From contig JBDLTZ010000167.1 in the NCBI GenBank assembly GCA_039805565.1, positions 1 through 58,672 on the forward strand: a stretch of 58,672 bases of DNA, written 5' to 3'. The position numbers and the translations under genes are program-made. The notes under the pieces are model-generated. The model saw only the letters and a program-made list of their open reading frames with translations. It made no database searches and was not told where the DNA came from. Source of the stretch: CALJIC01 sp039805565 (GTDB lineage: Bacteria; Chloroflexota; Chloroflexia; Chloroflexales; Roseiflexaceae). This document shows, one piece after another, positions 24,374 to 31,877 of this stretch. Within the stretch, counting starts at the first letter, position 1. Each line of letters starts with the position of its first letter.

Positions 24374-24685
24374 TTACGCCTTGCGAGCCACGACCTTGAG
24401 GGTCGTGTAGCCCTTAGTGACCTTCTGGTTCTTGCTGAACCAGCGGCCGTCTACACCCAACTCGCGCAGCTTGGCCTCGGCGGCCTTGACGTCGAGCGAC
24501 TGGCGCTCCGCGACTTCCGAGACAGATGCGCGGAAGGTGTCGCCGTCGTGCGCGCCAACGCCGAGGGCCTTGATCTCCTCGATCAGGAAAGCCTCGATGT
24601 CCTTGAGGCGGGCGATCTCGGCCTTGACGTCGCCGAGGCGATCGACGGGCGAGACATTTGCGATAAAGGTGGGTGCAGTTGCCAT
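24374..24685 (-). CDS. Helical early protein, function unknown
   Basis: 103 residues. First half is a coiled-coil-like helix (VDRLGDVKAEIARLKDIEAF), second half a small domain with a helix (LDVKAAEAKLRELGV) and a Lys-rich end. First gene behind promoter copy 2, leading the recombination operon. Ribosome-binding site CGAGGAAC. Similar small early proteins are widespread in phages; no function assigned. Confidence 0.55.
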   Translation of the reverse strand: MATAPTFIANVSPVDRLGDVKAEIARLKDIEAFLIEEIKALGVGAHDGDTFRASVSEVAERQSLDVKAAEAKLRELGVDGRWFSKNQKVTKGYTTLKVVARKA

Positions 24686-24704
24686 GGTAGAGTTCCTCGT
24701 ATGT

Positions 24705-24749
24705 GTGTTGCTGAGAAGCCCCAGTTAGCAGTTACACGGTAGGTTGCAA
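24705..24749 (-). promoter_or_regulatory. Early promoter/leader repeat, copy 2
   Basis: Reverse strand: TTGCAA (24749-24744), 16 bases, TAACTG, then GGGGCTTCTCAGCAACAC. Drives the operon from the 103-residue gene toward SSB and GapR. Two further TTGCAAA-like sequences lie just upstream (24757-24772). Confidence 0.7.
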
Positions 24750-24794
24750 TCCCCTATTTGCAAAAGTTTGCAAAAAGATTGTATGCGCCTGTAA

Positions 24795-26837
24795 TCACTC
24801 GTAGAAAATTACGCTGCCACCCGTCAGTTTGAGCGGCCCGTCCGGCTCGCGGCTGATCTTCTGCACGGCGCGCATGACCGTCTGGCGGCGCGTGTCGCGC
24901 TTGTCCGGGTCGGGTGCGGGCATCGTGTCGACGGCGGTGCGGATGAGGCGCTCAAGCGACACAGCGTCGTCCTTGCCGAACGTCGCCATGGTCTCGATGA
25001 CGTGCGTCTCGATGGCGCCGCGGCGCTTGACGCCCTTGCGGTCGCCCTCGACCTGCTGGGCCGGCTCGGCCTCAAGCACGACGCAGCTCGTGATGTCGTC
25101 GCCGTCGTCGTCCAAGCCGAGCACGACGGTGTCGAGCTTGAACGGCCACTGCAGGCCGTCCGTGCCGTCCTTCTGCTTCGTCAGCTTGATCTGCCGGTAG
25201 TTCGTGTCCAAGTCGCGGCTGACCTCCAGCTCGGCGTCTACGGCCGCCTTGATGCCCGACCAGCCGCGCGAGCCGCGCGCGAGATCCTTGCCGGCGTGGT
25301 GGACCAGCTCGACCGTCGCGTCCGTCGCCGTGCTGATCGTGCGGCAGTGCGACAGTGCTAGGCCCATGTCCTCGCCGGCGTTCTCGTTGGCGCCGGGTGT
25401 CACCTGCGCGAAGGTGTCGATGATGATGAGCGCGATGTCGTTGATCGTCTTGAGGGCCGCGATCAGTTCGGTGACGTCCTCCTGCTCGAGTAGGTTGGGG
25501 GGCACGGTGATCAGGCCGATGTCGAGCACTGCCGGGTCCACACCGTAATGCTGGCAGGCGGCCAGTATGCGATTGCCGTACCCCCCGGCGCCCTCGGCCG
25601 CGACGATCACAACCTTACCGCGACGCGTCTTGTGACCACGCCACGGCGTCCCCTGTGCGATCGCCAGCGCCATGTCGAGGGCGACGAAACTCTTGCCCGA
25701 GCCGCTTGCCCCATAGAGCAGGATCAAGTCGGCGGCGGGCAGCACGCCCTTGATCAGCCAGTCGACCGGCTTGCGCCGGGTGGCCGTCAGGGCGGTGCTG
25801 ATGGGAAACTTGCCCGCGTATCCTGCGGGCGTCTGTACGCCGAGAGCTGGCTCAAGGTCCGCCACCATCGCCTCGGCGCGTTCGATGATGGCGGCGCTCC
25901 CCTGCGCCTGCTGCGCCTCCTTGACCATCTTCAGCACGCTGGCCATGGTCACCTGCCTACGGCGTGTGCCTGCCCGGCGGTCGAAGCCCTCCCACTGGGC
26001 GCGTAGCGCCTCCTCGGACGGGTACTTGCCGCCCTGCTCTGACCAGTCGTTCCAGACATCGAAGCCCTCTTCGGCTCCGTCCGTCTCATGGTGGATGGCC
26101 ATGCCGACCCGTATCCAGCCGTCGCGGTCCATGTCGGCGTCGAGCTGGCTGACCTTGTCGGCGATCTCCTCCAGCGAGAGGCCGATCTTCGGCTCATGCC
26201 CGAGCATGAAGTCGTCGGGGTCGACCGGCGCCGGGCCTTCGCCTGCGAAGCGGGTGCGGCAGTAGTCGATGACGCGGGCGGGCAGGGGCGCAACGCGGTC
26301 CTCCCAGCCCATCAGGTCGATGTGGTCGAGCATCCAGCCGGTGACGGTGACGAAGCCGTTCGAGCTGAACACCTCGGCTCCGAAGCGCTCGGCCGTGGCG
26401 GCAGACTTGCGGTTGCCGAGGATGTCGGCCGCGCCAGTGAAGAAGGCACGCACGCCTGCGCCGCTGGGCGACAACTCGGCATAGGTGCCCTGCACGAGGT
26501 CCAGCACGGCGTCGTCGACCTTGCCGTCCACGACGCAGTGGTCGAAGTCGAGGGCGACGATGCCCGCGTCGGGCGTCAGGGCGAAGCCCACGCCGTCGAG
26601 GCCGCGCCGGGCTGCCGCCTCACGCGCGACGGCGAAGGTGGTCAGCTTGGCCAGATCCGACGGCGAGCCCTGCTGGCCGTAGCGCCTGCCGCCCATGCTG
26701 TACTGCGGCACCTTGCGGGGCTTGGCCTCGCCCTCGTGCTGCTCGTAGGCCCACGTGAGCCAGAGCGGCACGTCCCGCAGCGGCGCAGGGACGTGGATGT
26801 CGCGAATGTTGGGCGAAATACGTTGCACGGCGCTCAT
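24795..26837 (-). CDS. Primase-helicase (prim-pol + RepA-like ATPase)
   Basis: 680 residues. N-terminal primase/polymerase-like domain with the acidic motif VALDFDHC (about 96-101) and LSPSGAGVRAFF; a PriCT-like segment (LSLEEIADKVSQLDADMDRD ... VWNDWSEQGGKY) at 220-290; and a RecA-fold RepA-type helicase with Walker A YGASGSGKSF (375-384), VVIVAAEGAGGYGNR, and Walker B IALIIIDTFAQ (about 445-455). Expected to unwind the fork and lay primers for the polymerase. The primase part lacks an obvious zinc finger. The stop is followed by about 110 bases with promoter copy 2. Confidence 0.85.
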   Translation of the reverse strand: MSAVQRISPNIRDIHVPAPLRDVPLWLTWAYEQHEGEAKPRKVPQYSMGGRRYGQQGSPSDLAKLTTFAVAREAAARRGLDGVGFALTPDAGIVALDFDHCVVDGKVDDAVLDLVQGTYAELSPSGAGVRAFFTGAADILGNRKSAATAERFGAEVFSSNGFVTVTGWMLDHIDLMGWEDRVAPLPARVIDYCRTRFAGEGPAPVDPDDFMLGHEPKIGLSLEEIADKVSQLDADMDRDGWIRVGMAIHHETDGAEEGFDVWNDWSEQGGKYPSEEALRAQWEGFDRRAGTRRRQVTMASVLKMVKEAQQAQGSAAIIERAEAMVADLEPALGVQTPAGYAGKFPISTALTATRRKPVDWLIKGVLPAADLILLYGASGSGKSFVALDMALAIAQGTPWRGHKTRRGKVVIVAAEGAGGYGNRILAACQHYGVDPAVLDIGLITVPPNLLEQEDVTELIAALKTINDIALIIIDTFAQVTPGANENAGEDMGLALSHCRTISTATDATVELVHHAGKDLARGSRGWSGIKAAVDAELEVSRDLDTNYRQIKLTKQKDGTDGLQWPFKLDTVVLGLDDDGDDITSCVVLEAEPAQQVEGDRKGVKRRGAIETHVIETMATFGKDDAVSLERLIRTAVDTMPAPDPDKRDTRRQTVMRAVQKISREPDGPLKLTGGSVIFYE

Positions 26838-26850
26838 CTCAACCCCTCAG

Positions 26851-28302
26851 TCATATCAGCGCGATAAGGTCGTCGACCATTTGAATGCGTTCACCGATCC
26901 AGCGCATTACTGGCACTGCCATGCTGTTGCCCAGCGCCTTGTAGCGCGGGCCATCAGGACACTGGTCGGCGTTTTTCTTGCGCCACGGGATCGCCGTGAA
27001 GCCATCAGGAAAGCCCTGCAGTCTTTCACACTCGACAGGGGTGAGGCGGCGCACCGCGCTGGCGGCAACATAGCTGCGGCTTGATCCACCGCTCGCTGCG
27101 CGGATGTTCGCTGTATCGTGCGGGCCTTCAAATTGGGCGCCGCCTTCTCGACCGCGCATATCAAAAGCCACGGCAGGCGTTTGCGACTTGATGAGCGCAG
27201 GTGCGAACCCATCAGTCACTTCAAGGTTTTGCGTTGAGCCTCTCTGCCGTTCAAAAGCCACCACATCCGGGCCTCTGTCCGCGCACGAGCTGCTGTCATA
27301 ACGCCGGGTCAAAGTGCGGGCGGTGCCATCTTCGCTGAACGTGGCTACCGCTTGCGGCACGGTGCGTGCCTCCATTGTGTACGCAACATCGTCGCTGCGT
27401 ATTCCAATACCGTCAGGACCAGCATCGGGGTTCTCGCTAATCGCGCGCTCCTGTATTGCGTATGCCACACAGGACGCAGTGTCCTGATCATTACGCGCCG
27501 CTACCGTCTTCGACACGCCTGAAGTCTCCTGCTGGTTGTAGCAGTCGAACGCTATGACGTTTTCGTCCTTGTTGTGGCCCGTGCCTGAGTTGGCCAAGGA
27601 GGAGGTGATCGCATTGGCGGTACCAGCAGCCCACTTTACAGAAGATCGCTGCCCTCCGGCAACCGCTGCAAAGTTGTCGCTGTCCTCTCTGTGACTGCTC
27701 TGAGACTGCGCTCTAAGGCTGCGGGCAACGCCTTGCCCCTTTTCTCTGCGCGGCGCAGGATGCCCTGACAGGCTGTGGCGCTCAAAAAGAACCGCTGCGG
27801 CACGGCGCCAGTCTCCAAGGTATCCGACAACAAACACACGGCGGCGTCGCTGGGCCACTCCGAAGTACTGAGCGTCCAGCACTCGGTAGGCGAGGCCGTA
27901 CCCGAGGTCTTCCAGCGCCCCGAGGATGGAACCAAAGTCCCGTCCTCCGTTCGATGACAAGACACCGGGGACGTTTTCCCAGACGATCCAACGAGGCCGC
28001 TCTCTCTGAGCAAGTCGGCAAAACTCAAGCGCGAGGTTACCACGCTCGTCGTCCAGTCCTCCTCGGAGGCCTGCGACGCTGAAGGATTGGCAGGGTGTCC
28101 CGCCAACGAGGAGATCAATTTTGCCATACTGGTTCTGCTCAATAGTGGTGAAGTCGCCGTGTAGGGGAACCTCCGGGTAGCGGTGTTCTAGCACCGCCCG
28201 GGGAAACGCCTCTATCTCGGAAAAGAACGCAGGCTCCCACCCCATGTGGTGCCACGCCATCGTCGCGGCCTCAATGCCGCTGCAAACCGATCCGTAACGC
28301 AT
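26851..28302 (-). CDS. dcm: DNA (cytosine-5)-methyltransferase
   Basis: 483 residues. Motif I GSVCSGIEAATMAWHHMGW, motif IV GGTPCQSFS (catalytic Cys71), motif VI VWENVPGV, motif VIII QRRRRVFVVG, motif IX RRLTPVECERLQGFP, motif X YKALGNSMAVPVM. Between motifs VIII and IX is a long target-recognition region of about 220 residues, as often in phage Dcm-type enzymes. Modifies cytosine in phage DNA, probably to block host restriction; no partner restriction gene is present. The specificity cannot be read from sequence. Confidence 0.9.
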   Translation of the reverse strand: MRYGSVCSGIEAATMAWHHMGWEPAFFSEIEAFPRAVLEHRYPEVPLHGDFTTIEQNQYGKIDLLVGGTPCQSFSVAGLRGGLDDERGNLALEFCRLAQRERPRWIVWENVPGVLSSNGGRDFGSILGALEDLGYGLAYRVLDAQYFGVAQRRRRVFVVGYLGDWRRAAAVLFERHSLSGHPAPRREKGQGVARSLRAQSQSSHREDSDNFAAVAGGQRSSVKWAAGTANAITSSLANSGTGHNKDENVIAFDCYNQQETSGVSKTVAARNDQDTASCVAYAIQERAISENPDAGPDGIGIRSDDVAYTMEARTVPQAVATFSEDGTARTLTRRYDSSSCADRGPDVVAFERQRGSTQNLEVTDGFAPALIKSQTPAVAFDMRGREGGAQFEGPHDTANIRAASGGSSRSYVAASAVRRLTPVECERLQGFPDGFTAIPWRKKNADQCPDGPRYKALGNSMAVPVMRWIGERIQMVDDLIALI

Positions 28303-28313
28303 TGCGAGAAACC

Positions 28314-28559
28314 TCAGATGATGCTGGTAGCGGCCCGCATGTCAAGCGCGCTGCGGACGGAGGGCTCGACGATCTGCTCGCTCATGATGCCGAAGATCGC
28401 CTCGATGACGACGGCGCGCTCAAGTGGCACCCAGCCGCGCCGCATCCAGTTGTAGACGGCCTGATGGCTGACGCCCATGGACTTGGCGAACTTGATGATG
28501 CCGCCGCCCCGCTGGATGGCCTCCTTGATGGCGGCGACGCGCTCTTCCTTGGTGGTCAC
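28314..28559 (-). CDS. Cro/YdaS-like helix-turn-helix regulator
   Basis: 81 residues. Helix-turn-helix GGIIKFAKSMGVSHQAVYNW followed by RRGWVPLERAVVIEAIFG, the pattern of the YdaS/Cro family. Located just before the methyltransferase and after the small-gene cluster. Without an integrase or repressor, it is more likely an early transcription switch than a lysogeny regulator. Start overlaps the previous stop (ATGA-type, 28556-28559). Confidence 0.8.
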   Translation of the reverse strand: MTTKEERVAAIKEAIQRGGGIIKFAKSMGVSHQAVYNWMRRGWVPLERAVVIEAIFGIMSEQIVEPSVRSALDMRAATSII

Positions 28560-28828
28560 TGGAATGTCTGTCCCTTCTTGCCGATGCGGCCCGTCTCTGG
28601 GTTGCGGAAGTGGCCGGTGGCGATCTTCTTGCGCAGCTTGGCGATCTCGTTCTCGGCGAGCAGGAGGCGCAGCTCCTTCTCGCGCAGGTTGCCGTCGATC
28701 TCACCCAGCTTGTATTCATAGGCGTCGACGCGCAGCTCCAGTTCGCGCAGGTTCTCGCGCGCCCGGCACAGGCGGCTGCGCTCCCTACGCAGGGCAGCCC
28801 ACGGCCAGATGATGTCTGTGATGCTCAT
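28556..28828 (-). CDS. Coiled-coil small protein (90 aa)
   Basis: 90 residues; one long charged helix with heptads (RERSRLCRARENLRELELRV, then GNLREKELRLLLAENEIAKL). The start ATG 28828 has GGGAGAGGAAG upstream and overlaps the stop of the 98-residue gene. Similar coiled-coil proteins occur in early regions with unknown function. Confidence 0.6.
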   Translation of the reverse strand: MSITDIIWPWAALRRERSRLCRARENLRELELRVDAYEYKLGEIDGNLREKELRLLLAENEIAKLRKKIATGHFRNPETGRIGKKGQTFQ

Positions 28829-29121
28829 GCTTCCTCTCCCTGCTCGACCGGGACTACCTCCGCGATCAGTTCTGCCAGCTTGACGTAGCTGCGGACGGTG
28901 TCGATCTCGTCGACGCAGTTGTGTGGGCCGTGCCCCTCGAAGAGGCTGAGGCCGGTGGGGTAGTCGACGGCGTAGAAGCTCGTCGGCTCGCCGTAGACGT
29001 GCACGTTGAAGTGCGCCGGGTCGTCGCGGCTGACGGGTTGGCCGTCCCACTCGATGCGGATAGGCGCGTCGGTGATGCGGGCGAGGTAGCCGTTGACGGT
29101 GTCTTGGATGTAGTCTGACAT
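28825..29121 (-). CDS. Early hypothetical protein (98 aa)
   Basis: 98 residues beginning MSDYIQDTVNGYLARITDAP; beta-rich middle (FNVHVYGEPTSFYAVDYPTG) and a C-terminal helix. First gene downstream of promoter copy 5, leading the operon that contains the regulator and methyltransferase. Overlaps the next gene by ATGA. No family recognised. Confidence 0.55.
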   Translation of the reverse strand: MSDYIQDTVNGYLARITDAPIRIEWDGQPVSRDDPAHFNVHVYGEPTSFYAVDYPTGLSLFEGHGPHNCVDEIDTVRSYVKLAELIAEVVPVEQGEEA

Positions 29122-29132
29122 GGTGGTCCTCC

Positions 29133-29175
29133 GTTGCTGATGGCTTCCTATGCCACGTTCAATCGGCGGTTGCAA
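29133..29175 (-). promoter_or_regulatory. Early promoter/leader repeat, copy 5 (diverged)
   Basis: Reverse strand: TTGCAACC (29175-29168), then GATTGAACGTGGCATAGG and ATCAGCAACGGAGG. It keeps the -35-like box, the GTTGAA-like spacer and CAGCAAC, but the GGGCTTCT part has changed to GGAAGCCA. Least conserved of the five. Confidence 0.55.
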
Positions 29176-29183
29176 GAGGCTAG

Positions 29184-29366
29184 TTATCCCTGAATGCTGA
29201 GAGGGCAGATGCGATAGCCCACGTTCAGCACTGTGCCATTGCCATACTGGCACATGTGATCCCCGTTCTGATACCACTGCGCAACGAGATAGTAGGTCAT
29301 GGCGTGTGCCGGGGTAGCTGCCAGCACGGCAGCGGCGAGAGCGATTGCTTTGATGACGTTACGCAT
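29184..29366 (-). CDS. Small secreted/periplasmic protein (60 aa)
   Basis: 60 residues with a clear Sec signal peptide: MRNVIK, a hydrophobic core AIALAAAVLAATPAHA, and cleavage expected after AHA, leaving about 38 residues with two cysteines (HMCQYGNG, RICPLS) that could form a disulfide. An exported product in an early region suggests a change to the infected envelope, for example superinfection exclusion (inference). Confidence 0.65.
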   Translation of the reverse strand: MRNVIKAIALAAAVLAATPAHAMTYYLVAQWYQNGDHMCQYGNGTVLNVGYRICPLSIQG

Positions 29367-29381
29367 TGTTAGTCTCCTTGA

Positions 29382-29474
29382 TTAAAACCTGATCTCATCA
29401 TCGGCCCAGTCGTAAACGTCCCAACCGAATTGCTCCCATATCCACTGGCGCAGGGCGGGCGTCATGGGGTCCAT
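29382..29474 (-). CDS. Microprotein A of a paralogous pair (30 aa)
   Basis: Ends in LRQWIWEQFGWDVYDWADDE followed by IRF, identical in protein sequence to the product at 30711-30794. The start ATG 29474 follows AAGGGATGA; a second ATG at 29465 gives 27 residues. Very rich in Trp and acidic residues. Six of six base differences from its paralogue in the shared 24-codon block, including the stop, are silent, so it is under selection as a protein. Confidence 0.7.
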   Translation of the reverse strand: MDPMTPALRQWIWEQFGWDVYDWADDEIRF

Positions 29475-29533
29475 TCATCCCTTGCTTCCAGCTTCGGCAT
29501 CAGCACATCGGCGCGGGCTTGTAGGTCAGTCAT
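29462..29533 (-). CDS. Possible 23-residue translationally coupled peptide
   Basis: ATG 29533 overlaps the stop of the 74-residue gene (ATGA) and reads MTDLQARADVLMPKLEARDE then WTP. It overlaps the start of microprotein A in another frame. The coupling supports translation; it may serve mainly to hand ribosomes on. No function known. Confidence 0.35.
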   Translation of the reverse strand: MTDLQARADVLMPKLEARDEWTP

Positions 29534-29754
29534 TTCAGATGATCCCCCCCTTCGATGGCTTCGGCTATATCGGCAGGCGCTACGTAATCCGGCCAATCGT
29601 CCAGACGAAACCGTAGCCATTCAACGATGTTGCCACGCTCTTGCTCGACACCATCATCTTTACCTTGGCGATACCAATACTCGGCTAGGGCTTGTAGGTC
29701 GGCTAGGGCTTGTAGGTCGGGCGCGTACTGGTCTTCGTGTGCTGTGCTAGTCAT
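29530..29754 (-). CDS. Early hypothetical protein (74 aa)
   Basis: 74 residues; contains a duplicated ADLQALA segment encoded by two tandem 18-base units (GCTAGGGCTTGTAGGTCG on the forward strand, about 29687-29722). The rest is helical with Trp and acidic residues (EWLRFRLDDWPDYVAPADIA). Starts at ATG 29754 overlapping the next gene's stop. Function unknown. Confidence 0.55.
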   Translation of the reverse strand: MTSTAHEDQYAPDLQALADLQALAEYWYRQGKDDGVEQERGNIVEWLRFRLDDWPDYVAPADIAEAIEGGDHLK

Positions 29755-30014
29755 GGCTTGCTCCTGTGTTCGCCGTTGCGGATGAAAACCTGCATCACGT
29801 GCGCCTTCATCTCGGGATGCGCCTGCATGAAAGCTAACACGGCCTCCCGTTCCTCCCGCTCTATCTCGGGGCGCATCGCTTCGATTGCGGCGGTGGCTTC
29901 TGGCGTGTAGTTAAGCCATTCGTTGTCCTCGACGGGAATAGCATCAGCTCCGTAGAGGTCTTTATGCATGGCTATAACAATCGCCCGCGCGACCTTCTCG
30001 ACCAGTTCAGTCAT
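29751..30014 (-). CDS. Early hypothetical protein (87 aa)
   Basis: 87 residues starting MTELVEKVARAIVIAMHKDL, a common start for small phage proteins of unknown function; C-terminal helices are charged (RPEIEREEREAVLAFMQAHP). ATG 30014 has GAGAGGAAG upstream inside the preceding gene. Confidence 0.55.
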   Translation of the reverse strand: MTELVEKVARAIVIAMHKDLYGADAIPVEDNEWLNYTPEATAAIEAMRPEIEREEREAVLAFMQAHPEMKAHVMQVFIRNGEHRSKP

Positions 30015-30153
30015 CGCTTCGCTTCCTCTCAATGGTAAATGACTGGCTTTCGTCATCGTCACGAACCACGGTGAAGCTGATTATTCGGAAGTCCGGGTTC
30101 TCCTTGGCGATGCGTCGGCAAAGGATGATGAGTCCGTGTTCTGGTTCAGTCAT
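30007..30153 (-). CDS. Small hypothetical protein (48 aa)
   Basis: 48 residues: MTEPEHGLIILCRRIAKENP, then FRIISFTVVRDDDESQSFTI and a basic tail. One strand-rich half. Overlaps both neighbours by a few bases, as do most genes in this cluster. Confidence 0.5.
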   Translation of the reverse strand: MTEPEHGLIILCRRIAKENPDFRIISFTVVRDDDESQSFTIERKRSDD

Positions 30154-30379
30154 CGCTCAGTTCCTTCAAGAGTTCGGTGAGGCCGCAGTCGCAGGGGGAT
30201 GGGTTGGGCCAAACTATGCCGCTGGCACACCCATCGTCATGCACCGCATAGCCTTTCAGCTTTTCGAGCGCGTCGGCGGCTTGATGGCAGGTTCCAACGT
30301 CAATAAAGCGGACGAACTTCCCTTTATCGCGTTCCATGATTTCGGCGTGTCCGCGCAGCCGTTCAATCAGTCCCGGCAT
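30146..30379 (-). CDS. Early hypothetical protein (77 aa)
   Basis: 77 residues, starting MPGLIERLRGHAEIMERDKG. Four cysteines (GTCHQ, DGCASG, SPCDCG) could bind a metal. ATG 30379 follows AAGGAG. Function unknown. Confidence 0.55.
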   Translation of the reverse strand: MPGLIERLRGHAEIMERDKGKFVRFIDVGTCHQAADALEKLKGYAVHDDGCASGIVWPNPSPCDCGLTELLKELSDD

Positions 30380-30701
30380 CTGGCGTCTCCTTGGTTGCTT
30401 CGTTAGGAAATACTGCCAGCCTGCACTTGATAGCCCAGCGCCCATCTTCGGTTCGCCTCATATAGGGACGCATGCGCCATGCGATCTGCTCGGCATCTTC
30501 CACGTACCCTTCCAATCCGGCCATAAATAGCCGCACCGCCTCGGCGTGCCCCTTTGCAGAAGGAACAGTGTCGCCTTCGTCCAAGACGCCAAGCAGACCA
30601 AAAGACACGTACGGAATGCCAAAGCAGTGATTGGTCGATGGCCCATCAAACTGCAGGGCGTCAGTCTGCAACGCGAAAACGCTGTTCAGGTCTTCGTCCA
30701 T
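30363..30701 (-). CDS. Early hypothetical protein (112 aa)
   Basis: 112 residues; globular, mixed helix and strand (HCFGIPYVSFGLLGVLDEGD, AEAVRLFMAGLEGYVEDAEQ). AGGAAG precedes ATG 30701. No motif recognised. Confidence 0.55.
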   Translation of the reverse strand: MDEDLNSVFALQTDALQFDGPSTNHCFGIPYVSFGLLGVLDEGDTVPSAKGHAEAVRLFMAGLEGYVEDAEQIAWRMRPYMRRTEDGRWAIKCRLAVFPNEATKETPDAGTD

Positions 30702-30710
30702 AGCTTCCTC

Positions 30711-30794
30711 CTAAAACCTAATTTCATCATCGGCCCAGTCGTAAACATCCCAGCCGAATTGTTCCCATATCCACTGGCGCAGGGTGTCAGACAT
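30711..30794 (-). CDS. Microprotein B of a paralogous pair (27 aa)
   Basis: MSDTLRQWIWEQFGWDVYDW then ADDEIRF; the last 23 residues equal those of microprotein A. Its start overlaps the end of the 30-residue membrane peptide gene. See microprotein A for evidence of selection. Confidence 0.7.
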   Translation of the reverse strand: MSDTLRQWIWEQFGWDVYDWADDEIRF

Positions 30795-30879
30795 TGCGCC
30801 TGCCATCCCCATAGCCTGCCCAGTATCCGATCACCACGCACAGGGCGCAGACGATCCATGCGACGGCGGGGTCAGTCAT
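30787..30879 (-). CDS. Membrane microprotein (30 aa)
   Basis: MTDPAVAWIVCALCVVIGYW followed by AGYGDGRRNV: one hydrophobic span of about 18 residues with two Cys, then a short basic end. Stop overlaps the start of microprotein B by eight bases. Likely a one-span membrane peptide; role unknown. Confidence 0.5.
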   Translation of the reverse strand: MTDPAVAWIVCALCVVIGYWAGYGDGRRNV

Positions 30880-31186
30880 GGTCGGGGCCTTTCAAACAGT
30901 AGATGGCAATGTCCTTGGCAGTCATGCCCGCCCATTTTGGTTCACGCTCTGGGCCTCGGTCTAGGATCGCGTTGAAGCCCTCCCGCAGCCGCTTATTCTC
31001 GGCAGCTTCATCTCGGTAACGCGCCTCCCAGTAGCGGCCACCATGCTCTTCTAATGCTTTTTCAAGCAGAACAATACGCGCTGCCTGCTGCCCAATCCTA
31101 GCCGCAGCCTTGTCGCACACAAGCTGGCTTTTTGTGACCGGGAGCCGGTGTGCCGTTAGCAGCAGTTCAATCAGATCGTCGGTCAT
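30872..31186 (-). CDS. Early coiled-coil protein (104 aa)
   Basis: 104 residues; helices rich in Ala, Glu and Arg (DKAAARIGQQAARIVLLEKA, ARYRDEAAENKRLREGFNAI). ATG 31186 lies after GGGAGACACGCA. Overlaps the next gene. Function unknown. Confidence 0.55.
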   Translation of the reverse strand: MTDDLIELLLTAHRLPVTKSQLVCDKAAARIGQQAARIVLLEKALEEHGGRYWEARYRDEAAENKRLREGFNAILDRGPEREPKWAGMTAKDIAIYCLKGPDHD

Positions 31187-31461
31187 TGCGTGTCTCCCAG
31201 TGCGGCGCGGGCGATGTCGCACCAGTTGCCGTAGCGGTGTGCCAAGACGTTTTCCAACGCCTCCCGCAGCCGCTCGATCTCGCGGGCTTGGGTTTCGATT
31301 AGGTCAGCATCCTGCGCGATCAGGTTGTCCATAATTTTGCTACGTTCTTCGGACATTACTGCTCTCTCCTCTAGTGCTGCTGCAATTGCCCTGAAGCCGC
31401 AATACACGGTGCCGCCAAACAGCGCGGCTAGGATTAATACGATCCACATCCAGTCAGTCAT
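31183..31461 (-). CDS. Membrane-anchored coiled-coil protein (92 aa)
   Basis: 92 residues: an N-terminal membrane span (MTDWMWIVLILAALFGGTVY) and a cytoplasmic coiled coil (ADLIETQAREIERLREALEN). The ADLIETQAREIE block is shared with the next gene and is encoded by a 31-base direct repeat, so one probably arose by recombination from the other. Confidence 0.6.
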   Translation of the reverse strand: MTDWMWIVLILAALFGGTVYCGFRAIAAALEERAVMSEERSKIMDNLIAQDADLIETQAREIERLREALENVLAHRYGNWCDIARAALGDTQ

Positions 31462-31876
31462 GGCTCTCTCCTAGTGCTGCGCGGGCTGCATTTAGAGGAT
31501 ACGGGGCATCGGGCAGCGCCATCCAGTGTGAGTAGTCGGTGATGCTCCACCCCTGCTCGCAGTCGGTATGAATGTCTCCGGTTTCATCATCCAGCCAGAC
31601 GACATGATATTCCCACCAGTGGCCCCCGTTTTTATGGCGAACCTCAATCGCGGCAAGGAACCAGTCGTCATCAGGTGCGGTTCCGATAGGCTTCCACTTA
31701 GTCAGCCGCTCAACATCCAATGCTGCTTCGGTGTAATCGACCTTCCACTGCTCGATCTCGCGGGCTTGGGTTTCGATTAGGTCGGCGGCTTCTCCCCCGT
31801 CCCGATTGTATGGCAGGCCCGCGAGAAGACTATCGGCTAGTTTTTCTCGCAGCCGCTTAATCAGTTCCTCGCTCAT
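31454..31876 (-). CDS. Early hypothetical protein with DUF551-like middle (140 aa)
   Basis: 140 residues. N-terminal coiled coil includes ADLIETQAREIE, shared with the preceding entry; residues 65-125 read KWKPIGTAPDDDWFLAAIEV and HWWEYHVVWLDDETGD, then WSITDYSHWMALPDAP, resembling the DUF551 pattern (W.PI.tAPkd...tHWm.lP.pP). Start ATG 31876 with AGGAG 8 bases upstream; an in-frame GTG at 31885 is too close to it. Confidence 0.6.
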   Translation of the reverse strand: MSEELIKRLREKLADSLLAGLPYNRDGGEAADLIETQAREIEQWKVDYTEAALDVERLTKWKPIGTAPDDDWFLAAIEVRHKNGGHWWEYHVVWLDDETGDIHTDCEQGWSITDYSHWMALPDAPYPLNAARAALGESHD

Positions 31877-31877
31877 C

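Noticed and set aside
28314..28559. Cro-like regulator as proof of a temperate phage
   Set aside because: No integrase, repressor pair, excisionase or attachment site was found, so it is better read as an early regulator.
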